DNA of 64,000 nucleotides from Hymenopellis radicata (taxonomy: Eukaryota; Basidiomycota; Agaricomycetes; Agaricales; Physalacriaceae): contig JADNRX010000139.1 in assembly GCA_015501595.1 (NCBI GenBank), forward strand, positions 1-64,000, written 5' to 3'. Numbering within the stretch: position 1 is the first letter of the stretch; each line of letters opens with the position of its first letter. A model generated the notes under the pieces. That model was not told where the DNA came from. It worked only from the letters and a program-made list of their open reading frames with translations, and made no database searches. Positions 47,045 through 56,247 of this stretch are shown in pieces. The position numbers were made by a program, and so were the translations under genes.

Positions 47045-48355
47045 ATGGAAAGCACTAGCGCCTCTGTTGAACTATGTCCCGATGCCATGCCACCATTCCC
47101 TTGCACCGCTCCATATACTTCCAGTAGAAGCAAAGCGTTCTACACGCCATTCGAAGTGGACATCTCTCCTATCCAGAACCATTTGAAGAAGCCGAGTGCG
47201 GAACTTGCTGTCGTCGCGGCTGGTGTTGCGCGCCTGGGAGAAACACCATGCGGGTCTTGACACCCGACACCTCACGCGCACCCGCCAGTTCGTTCAACTT
47301 TCCCCCATTCGAAGCCTTCCCCCTGAAGTACTAGGCATCATATCGACTACGTCTGTGCGTCGGGTTTCAACAACGAGTCTCCCCATTCGCCTCAGCGTGG
47401 TGTTTTCAACATGGGCGCAATATAGTCATGGACACGCCTGCCCTCTGGACCACAATTCTTCACCCTTATTTGTGACCTTGATGATTTCGAGGACCGCTTG
47501 GTGGACGCCTCCCAGGTCGCGTAAATGCGGACGGGGACGCAGAAGACGATAACGATGACCTCCGGGATCGGGTGCCCTGCCCCGGCGGTCTCGAGTCTGT
47601 AACATTGGTTATACCGGATGGACAACAGTTTGCAGAGGTCCTGCTCCCCAGGGTTCACGAACCCGCCCCAAAACCTCACATCCTTCGCTCTCCTTATTGC
47701 ACATCTTAGCAACATGGCAGAAGATGGTTCGAGCATGGCTTACCCTTGACGCAGATCCGGAACCTCACCGTGACCTGTGTATCCTTCAGGATATTCCAGA
47801 GGTCTTATTACAGGACGGGAAGCCGTTGACGCTGAATATCTGCTCTGAAAATCCCGCCTTGTGGATAGATGACGAAGATGAGGTCTCCGGCATGAAATCA
47901 CAAACCTTCGTCTCGAGCCGCAATGCGCGTTTAACCAGATACCCGAGTTCCTCCGCGCGATTTCGATGCCAGCGCTACAGGATGTAACACGGCCTGGCGG
48001 AGACTCAAACCAACCAGAACGCGATCGGTGTTGAGAATTGGTTTGCTTCCATTCGAAATGTAGCGTTCACGTTCTGCGGTCCTGACTCAGTACCAATCGA
48101 CTCGTTCGCGCTCCGTGTCATTGCCCTCCTACCCGAGACTCGAAACACTGACGCGCGTGGCTCGCCGACGGGCTTTCCTAGGTCGGCACTATACCGGGCG
48201 AACTTTGAAGTCATTGAAGTTGGTTTGGGCAGGGGGACTTTCGACTGGTCTGATTCCGATGCTTCACTCGAGAGTGGGTGGGTTGTTGACCTCTGCACTT
48301 GGTGGTCAATTTGGATCTGACTCTGAGGTTCTGGGGTGCTTGCGACAGCTATAGA
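47045..48355 (+). pseudogene. F-box protein, fifth family, heavily frameshifted
   Basis: The start MESTSASVELCPDAMP leads to the F-box-like motif QLSPIRSLPPEVLGII and, in another frame, to RGVFNMGAI and DTPALWTTILHPY, typical of agaric F-box proteins. Later pieces (LTLDADPEPHRDLC, RLETLTRVARR, LKSLKLVWAGG) look LRR-like in further frames. At least five frame changes are visible. There is no other copy in the window. Confidence 0.55.
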
Positions 48356-49925
48356 GGGTGGGATTAGAGCATTGTTGTGGTGAATGGAATGTCTTTACTA
48401 ACAGTTATCCCGGCATGGTGTTTGCGTTGCGTTTAAACCAGTTTATGCTTCGCTCACTTGATCAGCGTGCGGCGACGATTCAGGCTCCGCATTTGGACGT
48501 CTGTAGGCGATAACACGCAGAGCATCTGGATGGATGAAAGCGTCATGAAAATGACATTCAATTCATTTGCGCCTCGTGTTAGCAGCGTGCCGTGATAGAT
48601 TTACAATAATGATGGTAAGAGCAATATTCCGTACAGTCCGTGACGTTTACGTAGAAAGCGTCGTCGACGAGCACATTCTAGGTGTCCCGAAGAAAAGTGT
48701 AAAATCCGTTTTTTGCCCGTCGGCGAACGGTGGTTCACCAGATGACGCGGCGCTCGACTGTGGTGCGGCGGGTGGTCCCGAGGGTGAGTGGCTTGTTGTA
48801 GGAGACGGTGCGCCTGACGCGGGTGACGGATGGGTACCTGCGACGAGGGACGTTAGTGGAGCGGACGGTAGTGCGCAGCGGCGGGCTCACCACGCGTTAT
48901 ACACCTCGTGTTCTAATTGGACTTCCAGTATTTGACGGCCCTAGTAACGCTGATGAGCGAGGCGGGCGACGGCGGGGAGGCGGCACATACCAGGTAGTCA
49001 TAGTGGGACCCGATAACAAGACCTTCTTTTCGTCCAACGATGCCGTGGTTGACGGCCACGATGTCTCCAGGCTGCAAAAGAAAAAAATGAATCCGTCGTC
49101 CAATTTGGAAAGGTGATAGCATACGATGATATCGTCAGTGTAGATCGACATGGCGGATATGATTTGACTGGAGGGCGAATGGCGATTGAGATGACTGCAG
49201 ATGGAGGTCAAATAGAGGGAGGACCAGGCTTTTATAGATTAGATGACGGACAAGGGACAGGGAAACGAGTATCGCCGACCCCAAAACGTGAGGCCAGCCT
49301 CGAGGCAACGGAGCTACGGTGCCATCAGAACGTGCCAAAAGCGAGTTCTTTTGTTCCATTGCCTCATTGTACTCTCTGTGACTAGCGACTATTGTTCACC
49401 GCCTCCCCGCTCTATCATGATAGTTTCTGGGTCTATTCTGTAACCATATCAAAAGGACAAGATGTTTCACTTCCGAGGAAGTATTGTATGTAGCTCAGGT
49501 TTGAAGTCGGGTCCTCGTCGGGAAACGTGGATGAGGCGAGGCAAATGGCGGTCGTACGACTGCCGAACGCAACATTGCCAGGACAATCAAGGAAGCGTCT
49601 CGGGGGCACGAGTGTTGCGGACAGCATGCCTGGAAACCTGGAAACCTACGGTTAAATGAAGTATTAGATGCGAGGCGATCGATATATCGATTAGAAGTGT
49701 CATTCATGAATTCTGCCTAAATTCCCTTCTCCTCACTGCTACTCAGTCGTTTACACCTGAGGAAGTAGCCCATGAAACCTACTAGAAGAGGTCTTGTCAG
49801 TACACACGCGTTGGAATAATGGGCCTTCGCACCATCTTCAGGGCTACGAAGAATGAGGAGTTCATTGCAGGTCAACGCTGCAAATCCTGGCCCGAATCGC
49901 GAACTTGGCATTCTAATAGAGAAGT
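48356..49925. other. gene-poor stretch
   Basis: Several overlapping frames of 65-120 codons occur at about 48567-49385, some with Gly/Ala-rich or Pro/Arg-rich composition, but none has a motif I recognise or clear splice signals. I do not call a gene. Confidence 0.4.
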
Positions 49926-51757
49926 CTAATACGTCGTGGGATCTCTCGCTAGCAGCTGATCTTTTGCCTCCTGCTGCGAAGGCTCACCAGGAACCTTGTG
50001 AACCACTTTACTGCTGAGTGTTCTAGTCGCGTCAACGGATCGAACTCTGATGGCTACATCCATCCCATCCATCGCAAGGTCATGCAGAATACGACCTTCC
50101 TCATCGTCAAACACGCAAAGTTCAATCTTGCCACCAATCTCATCCGCATTGCTGCAAAGCTGCCACCCTTCAAGACACCACGGTGAAGCACTGAGAGAAA
50201 ATTGGAATCTCTTGAGCTTCGTGAGTCCCCGCATGTCATCGCCTTCCCATCGAGCCTTGAGCATCGGAACAAGTCTTCCCGAGGGGCCAAAATAAGGAAG
50301 ACTTCGATACCTGTGGTGTTTCAAGTCAATGTCGAGGGAGGAGAGACAGGGGAGGAAGGTGATAATATCTGGTGAGGCGACGCTCAGAGCGTCTAACACC
50401 TTCGTAATTTGGGCCATCGCTTGTGGGTCGGCTTCGTCGCGGTCAAAGCGCTTCATGGACACCCGGATATCTAGCACCGCAAGATGCGCCATTTGCGAGA
50501 GGATCGCATAGAGGTCGTGGGCGCTATCATCGGTGTGGTGGAGAGGGATATCTCGAATTTGGAGACTAGTGAGATTGCATCGAGAGCGCTGGAGCAAGCG
50601 ATGAAAAGAACGCAAGGTAGAAGCATGAGAATTGTCGAGATCCTTGCTAAAACTAAGAATGACTTCCTGTAAATGAGGAAGAGTGAGACGGTCCATGACA
50701 AAGTCAATGGCCGTATCAAGCACTCGAATTGAAGGGCAGATGGTGCTAGACGGCGGAGGATTCTCTCCGAACTCAAAGTCACAACACGCCTGGAGAACCT
50801 GGAGATTGGGACAACGGCCGATCAGGCTCACAAACTGCCTACGAGCTTCAACAACCCAAAGCTGACAATTGTCCTCCAGACGCAACTCTCTGATCTGGCC
50901 CCATGGAAGTTGAACCGGCCGCGTTCCGGTCAGGACCACTTTCGTAAGTCGCAGACAGTCGTTGAAAACAGTGACAACAGATCGCTGCTCCACTGGCATG
51001 GGGATGTGGAAATCGCCGCAGAGACCTAGGTTCAACGATTCGAGCATGGGAAGTCGGCCGCGAAGAGGCGCATACAGGATATCCGAGTTCATGTGGTGAT
51101 CTGTGAAACATGCATTCCGCCATCGATGCGAGTCTGCATGAAGCATGGCGAGCATCCGATTTCGGAAGGAAGGATCGAAGTCGGGGGATTATAGTATGCG
51201 TGGTTGCTTACGAGTGTGATATCCAAAGGACGCTTCCCGGAGCGCTGGAGAGCCACTTTCAAGACCTGCACGTCCTGCTCCGTCTCGCTGTCTCTGGGGA
51301 ATTTGAGATGCAACTTTGTCCAGCACGAGTGAAGCGATACGGCGACGGCGCGCCAGGTCTGGCACACTTTGGTCAAGTCCCAAATGGAACAATTCGGGTC
51401 GGAAACAGTGAACTCCTCGTCACCAATCTGCTCATCCTCGTGAACGGACGAAAAGATTTGTTCCCAGAGTTCACGGGGTACAGCGCGACAAGGGGAAATC
51501 AGACCTCGGTAGGTTTTTCGTACGGTCGTTAGCGCATCTCGTTCCTGCTGGAGGGATGTGATTTTGGCGGTTATGGAGGATATATCCGCATCGATGTTGG
51601 GTAAGATGTTCTTCTGGATATGGGAAGACTCTTGGTCTGTTGCGGGGAAATTGGATGTGCGAAGGTTGTAGAGCAGGGAGGAAGTTTCGAGTTCGTTTGT
51701 ATAATGAAAACTAGGCTTGGAAATAGCCCCACATTGTGTGCACAGCGACACTGACAT
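49926..51757 (-). pseudogene. F-box family 2 (F2c), nearly intact, one frameshift
   Basis: From ATG at 51757: MSVSLCTQCGAISKPS, coiled coil (SSITAKITSLQQERDAL), F-box-like part (RAVPRELWEQIFSSV, SIWDLTKVCQTWRAVAVSLH) and LRR-like tail to 49926 (ending RDPTTY). A single base is missing near 51165 in a C run compared with F2a and F2b, so the frame ends at 51089 and resumes from about 51155. Everything else is open. It is inverted relative to F2a and F2b and, together with F1g, forms an F1-F2 unit on the minus strand. The missing base is in a homopolymer, so sequence error must be excluded. Confidence 0.7.
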
Positions 51758-51925
51758 GGCGTGACACGAATGGCGCAGGCGACGTGTCTACAACTGGGAT
51801 TAGACAATGACGCGTAAAAGCTAGTGAGCTCCACGCACCAAGCTGAATCTTTCTCAGAGTTGAAAGGATTACAAAGGTATTTTTGGTGTTGAACGCGTTA
51901 TCAAGGGTTTACCAACATGATGGTC
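51758..51925 (-). promoter_or_regulatory. upstream block of F2c
   Basis: A diverged counterpart of 1226-1391 in inverse orientation. It ends at ACCAACATGATGGTCGGAAG, the reverse of the start of the F2 upstream block. Confidence 0.45.
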
Positions 51926-52412
51926 GGAAGCAAGAAATAGTATTTCTGGGTGTGGGCCTTTGGCTGGGGAAGGATCGTTAGCTGACTAAGCAGCTCGATC
52001 ACTGATTTTGTCGCGCTGCCTCTTCGACTTCGGCTACCGCTATCTGTCTACCTCAGAAGTCGCCAAACTCACCCAAAACAATAAGTGTGAGCATGTAGTA
52101 TACCGAGATAGTGTAGGATCCTACTTATAATAAGCATATTCTCAACTACATCGGTCCTCTTCACAAGTCTTCAGTCAAATCTTGAGTTGTATTGTTGATT
52201 TCTTCCTCCTGAACCCATCCAGACGTTTATCTTCCTCTGTTCTCCAGAGTTGCTGTCCCAAAATCGATGGAAACAAGCTTTCAATGCAATATTGGCGCGT
52301 TGTTTACATGTGTTGATCAAGCTGCTCTAACCTCGGACGCGGTCGTATAGCCACTTCGTAGACCCCTTTCAGCACCCCGGAACTTCGCGGGATATACTCA
52401 AAATGATATTAT

Positions 52413-52523
52413 ATTTGAACGTATCGGAGAAAATCTGCAGAAATTTGAGTACATACCTGATACGAGTAGTGGATATTAGCCTTACAGCGCGAAAATCACG
52501 AATTTTCTCCGATACGTTCAAAT
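52413..52523. repeat. perfect 22-bp inverted repeat with 67-bp loop
   Basis: The arms at 52413-52434 and 52502-52523 are exact reverse complements (ATTTGAACGTATCGGAG with AAAAT following). The loop has no frame. No target duplication is obvious. It could be a tiny foldback element or a transcribed hairpin. Confidence 0.85.
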
Positions 52524-53296
52524 GTAATGCCGTTCCGAACATTTTACTCCTACAATATGTAGCCGTGCAATGGCTCCTTCATGAGCCCAAACGACGCGCG
52601 GCAGCCAAAGGGTATTTTCGCAGCGCGTCCGCTTTAGGAAGGTACTGATAATTTACTTTCCCACCCGCCAAATGGCCCATACCCAGAAATAGGGATGGCA
52701 CGTGGTCGAGCGGCAGCAAGCCAGGTGGAATTCACGGATTCTCTGTAACTATTCCGTATTGAAATTTGTGCTAGCATATACGTCGGAAGTAGTATGTTCA
52801 AGCAAAAGCAGTACGAAGAGTAGTAAAACTTCAAATTGGCGCACTGGTCGGACCAGACCACCTTGACATGAGGCTTGTTATTCTCTGGACCAGAACTGCA
52901 AGTGTTGACACCTTGTAGGGTGAGTGAAAGAAAACCGACCTTGATCATCTTCCAAAGCTGCCCCTCCTCTCGTCTGTCGTAGAAGATGCTTCGGTATCTT
53001 GGATTGCAGGTTTATAATGCAGACAATTCAAGCTGGAGGCGGCGACAATCTATGGAACGAACGCGGTATCCTTCATAATATGGTATTGGTAAACACTACA
53101 CCAAGATAGTGACTGTGAAGAAGGAACAGGTCCCCGTTGCCCGTGCACGTCCAAGTTGCAGGACTGCCAAAATTCCGGATTAAAGACATGAAAATACTCC
53201 TGTCAAACTCCTGTAATATACGGATTCAGAAAAGTCGTCGACTATCATGAGATCTCTACCTTGAATGAGCGGAGTTAGGTTCCCGAAATGCCCAAT
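52524..53296 (-). other. conserved F1-F2 spacer in inverse orientation
   Basis: About 52640-53296 corresponds to the spacer 748-1225 of the first unit and 17071-17599 of the second (for example CTTGTTA.TCTCTGGACC.GAACTGCA in reverse). This shows that the F1-F2 unit was duplicated with its spacer. Confidence 0.6.
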
Positions 53297-53731
53297 TCAA
53301 CTGGGAACTGCAAAGACCACACTATTGCCTGCAACACTTTCAGTCAAAGTTGACGTGATCCGTATAGCGAGGTCCATCCCATCATCAACTAGGGCATTGA
53401 AGATAAACCTTTCCGCTTCATTGAAGACACCCGCAACGGGCCCCGACGTATCCCGATAGATGCGGTTTTGCATCAAATGCCGCGCCTGTACAGAGAAGTG
53501 GCATGTCGTAAGTCTTGCCAGGCCAACCGTATCGTCCCCTTTCCAGCGCGCCTTTACCGTGGAAGCAAAATTGCCAACAGGCCCAAAATATACTAGGCTC
53601 AATGCCTTCTGGTGATTATGTATCCGAATGTCCAGGGACGAAAGGAGGGGGAGGAAAGTGACAGTTTTCGTCGGTATGACCTTCAGGGAGTTCATGAGCG
53701 CCACTATTTGTTCCCGGTCGCTAACATCCGT
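53297..53731 (-). pseudogene. F-box family 1 (F1g), 3' part only
   Basis: The frame matches the last 145 codons of F1 (REQIVALMNSLKVIPTKTVT through VVFAVPS, stop at 53297-53299) and closely follows F1c and F1e. Similarity stops sharply at about 53731. The sequence beyond belongs to the repeat-rich mobile region, which has replaced the first three quarters of the gene. Confidence 0.85.
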
Positions 53732-53871
53732 TATCACACTAGAAAATTTAAAAGTAAATTTCCTAGCACAGAGGTCGCTGGAACTTTTTATAGAACGAGC
53801 TAGTCTGTTTGTTCGGGGCTTAATATCTAACACTCGTCGATACTTCTGTCGAGCGTAGTGATTTCTAAGTA

Positions 53872-54107
53872 GAGCTAGGTAGGCCTGGTCCTATCGCAAG
53901 CTATTTCTGTACGTGCCGTGGGAGTGAGTAATCGGTCTCACTTCAGTTAATGATACAGGTGTTCCTATATCTGCGTGCTTAGTTCGAGTCTAATCTGTCA
54001 GTGAGCTGGATAGGCCTGACCCTATCGCGAGCTGTCTATGTATATTCTGTAAGAGTGAGTTGTCGGTCTCACTTTAGTTAATGACACAAGCGTTCTTGTG
54101 TCTGCGT
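53872..54107. repeat. two copies of a ~130-bp direct repeat
   Basis: AGGCCTGGTCCTATCGCAAGC at 53881 recurs as AGGCCTGACCCTATCGCGAGC at 54012. Both are followed by GGAGTGAGT or AGAGTGAGT and CGGTCTCACTT.AGTTAATGA. The copies are diverged. Confidence 0.8.
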
Positions 54108-54236
54108 ATTCGGTCTCGGATTCGGTCTCGGATTCGGTCTCGGATTCGGTCTCGTGTTCGGTCTCGTGTTCGGTCTCGAATTCGGTCTGCGTGTCTAGTC
54201 TGCGTATTCAATCTGCGTATTCAGTCTGCGTATTCT
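54108..54236. repeat. 12-13 bp tandem array
   Basis: About ten units of ATTCGGTCTCGG, drifting to GTTCGGTCTCGT and then to TATTCAGTCTGCG, end near 54236. Read on the plus strand the array encodes an Arg/Ser repeat, which I regard as a by-product. Confidence 0.85.
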
Positions 54237-54403
54237 GAAGTCAACTCTGTATCGGACAGAGCTATCTGATCAAGTCGTTGTTAGTCGAGTATTCTAGTTT
54301 GACTAGAAGAAGAAGCTGATTATCTAAGCTTATGCTTACTTAAGGTTCACTCAAGACAGTGTTTTCAACTGGGGGATTCTTATTGACATGCTGCGGCAGC
54401 TCG

Positions 54404-54413
54404 CCTTTATATA
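54404..54413 (-). promoter_or_regulatory. TATA-like box
   Basis: TATATAAAGG on the minus strand, the coding strand of the retroelement. It may be part of an LTR promoter. The LTR itself is not defined. Confidence 0.35.
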
Positions 54414-54450
54414 CTAAATTCTACCTACTTCTATAAGGGGAAATTTCTTC

Positions 54451-54618
54451 TGCACAGTCGATGGCACAGTCTGCACAGTCGATGGCACAGTCCGCACAGT
54501 CGATGGCACAGTCGCACAGTCGATGGCACAGTCGCACAGTCGATGGCACAGTTGCACAGTCGATGGCACAGTCTGCACAGTTGATGGCACAGTTGCACAG
54601 TCGATGACACAGTCTGCA
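54451..54618. repeat. 20-21 bp tandem array, 8 units
   Basis: Unit GCACAGTCGATGGCACAGTC with an extra T or C between some units. The last units carry single changes (TTGATGG, GATGACAC). Confidence 0.9.
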
Positions 54619-54649
54619 GCATTCACATGAAAGAATCTATGCTAATTAC

Positions 54650-54740
54650 GGCTCTCTGGTGTAGTGGGCATATCCCAAACCTCGACTCTATATTTAATAT
54701 CGATGTGAGGGAGGTCATAGGTTCGAATCCTATGAGAGCT
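54650..54740 (+). ncRNA. tRNA-like unit 1
   Basis: Acceptor ends GGCTCTC and GAGAGCT pair at 7 positions (one G-U). The A-box-like TGGTGTAGTGG and B-box GGTTCGAATCC are at tRNA positions, and the T arm is ATAGG/CCTAT. The anticodon region is replaced by a longer AU-rich hairpin. TTTTT follows at 54761-54765. I cannot assign an anticodon. Confidence 0.6.
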
Positions 54741-54812
54741 ATACACACGTGCCCGACGACTTTTTGACAAGACTGAGTCTGAGTTCGAAGACCGTCGATG
54801 CACAGTGGTTAT

Positions 54813-54895
54813 GGCTCTCTAGTGTAGCGGGCACATCCAAACCTTGATTTAATATTGATGTGAGGGAGGTTATAGGTTCGAGTCCTATGAGAGTT
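54813..54895 (+). ncRNA. tRNA-like unit 2
   Basis: Paralog of unit 1: GGCTCTC/GAGAGTT ends, A-box TAGTGTAGCGG, B-box GGTTCGAGTCC and a shorter anticodon-side hairpin (CCTT...GAGG). TTTTT follows at 54918-54922. Confidence 0.6.
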
Positions 54896-54977
54896 GCTCG
54901 CCCATTCCTTTCGATTATTTTTGATACTATAGCGTAATAACTAGCTCATTCAGCATAAGGAATTTCCTAGTAGTCAT

Positions 54978-55066
54978 AGCTCTTTGGTGTAATGGGCATA
55001 CCTGCGTTTCAGCTTTACGCGTGGGCTGAAGCAGAGGAGGTCGTAAGTTCGATTCTTACGAGAGCT
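54978..55066 (+). ncRNA. tRNA-like unit 3
   Basis: AGCTCTT/GAGAGCT ends pair at all 7 positions. A-box is TGGTGTAATGG, the T arm CGTAAG/CTTACG is strong, and a GC-rich anticodon-side stem CTGC...GCAG is extended by TTCAGC/GCTGAA. Excising an intron could leave a UUC (Glu) anticodon, but this is a guess. TTTTT follows at 55092-55096. Confidence 0.6.
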
Positions 55067-55120
55067 AATACGTGGTCAACCCAGAATTTTATTTTTGAGC
55101 CTGCATACCCTAATCGTACA

Positions 55121-55217
55121 GGCCTTGTAGTGTAATGGTCAACACGCTCGATACATGTGGCCGTATGAATAAATTTCACATAATCGAGAATTACGAGTTC
55201 GACCCTCGTCAAGGAAT
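55121..55217 (+). ncRNA. tRNA-like unit 4
   Basis: D arm GTGT/ACAC, A-box TAGTGTAATGG, anticodon-side stem CTCGA/TCGAG with a 32-base insert, T arm ACGAG/CTCGT. The acceptor (GGCCTTG with CAAGGAA) pairs at only 5 of 7. TTTT follows at 55243-55246. It is the most diverged of the four. Confidence 0.5.
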
Positions 55218-55354
55218 CCTCATTCATTGCTACACGCTGATCTTTTCTGTTATTCCTTAGAATATATTAGAAACCATTTTATATGTGTGACACATTCGCA
55301 GGGAACAGAGAAATTTCAACTGTCCTCAGTTGAGGAACAACAGAAAAGATTGAA

Positions 55355-56026
55355 CTAATCTAATGGTACAATCGTATCGCGATTTATCGTATATGGAACT
55401 CGAAGAATGTGAACTATAGGAAATGTATTAAAACGATAATGAAGCCAATGACGAAAACGATAAAGAAGGGGCATTTCAAACTTATCAACGGGGACGAGAC
55501 AGATATAAGGATGAAGATATAAAGTAGGATCGAACTCGAAAGGCTGGCCTGGAAAGTTATGAAATACCACCTCGACTTTCACATACGGCCCCATGAATCC
55601 CAGGAAGGACCGAATAAATCCATGCCCATACTCGTCTCCATCCCAAACGTAATCAAGGACTCGCACCTTCCTCCCTCGCTCAGCGCTACGAGCTTGCGGC
55701 CTCATTAGAGGGTACAAGGTCTGCCGAGAGGAATCCTGCAGGGTATATCCTGATAGGAAGTGTACGTGGACGCAAGAGCCCGTATAATTTTTCGGATAGG
55801 CAAGACGAGGTGGAGCCGTATATGTAAGGCTTGTTACGCGGTCAACCAGTGGGTCGTCTTCTGGATGAATAGCGTCTGTAATGCCCACATAGTGAAGATT
55901 TCCCAGTGGGTCCGCAGTTAGGAGTGCGTCCTGAAAGGGGAGGGGAAAACCGTATTGGCCTGGCCGTGGTTCGGGGAGTCGGAGGTAACGACGAAACACC
56001 GTCATTATTGCATAGTAAGGAAGCAT
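55355..56026 (-). CDS. ORF3 of the retroelement region, unknown function, 223 aa
   Basis: One open frame starting MLPYYAIMTVFRRYLRLPEP and ending TINRDTIVPLD. It has no membrane helix, Cys motif or low complexity. Aromatic residues are frequent (YGHGFIRSFLGFMGPYVKVE, LLYRFRHWLHYRFNTFPIVH). It lies about 220 bp after the end of integrase in the same direction, where extra ORFs of LTR elements sit. I do not recognise it. It does not look like an envelope protein. Confidence 0.5.
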   Translation of the reverse strand: MLPYYAIMTVFRRYLRLPEPRPGQYGFPLPFQDALLTADPLGNLHYVGITDAIHPEDDPLVDRVTSLTYTAPPRLAYPKNYTGSCVHVHFLSGYTLQDSSRQTLYPLMRPQARSAERGRKVRVLDYVWDGDEYGHGFIRSFLGFMGPYVKVEVVFHNFPGQPFEFDPTLYLHPYICLVPVDKFEMPLLYRFRHWLHYRFNTFPIVHILRVPYTINRDTIVPLD

Positions 56027-56247
56027 GAGGAACGATATGAATGACTAAATCATGTGAGCTTTAGTCTCTAGTCTGAATGCATCCTGCTTACTTGACTGAC
56101 TTGGACAGGATCCATGGAAATATCAGGAAAGAGTTTGTTGACTATGAGTGTTGGGAACGAAATGTGAAATACTGATTACGTCTTGCTATTCCGAGTCTTG
56201 TCATATTCTTTGTATCCCTGACGGAGGTGATGCCGCTGTGGTCCTTA

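Noticed and set aside
48567..49385. Candidate genes of 65-122 codons
   Set aside because: No motif, no consistent intron signals, and overlapping frames on both strands with biased composition.
53297..53833. F1g as a full 178-codon gene
   Set aside because: The first 34 codons come from the mobile region. F1 similarity starts only at 53731, so this is a chance fusion frame.
54081..54269. Arg/Ser-repeat peptide on the plus strand
   Set aside because: Pure translation of the 12-bp array without start context or conserved flanks.
54451..54618. Possible CRISPR array
   Set aside because: The units are directly adjacent with no unique spacers, and the genome is eukaryotic.
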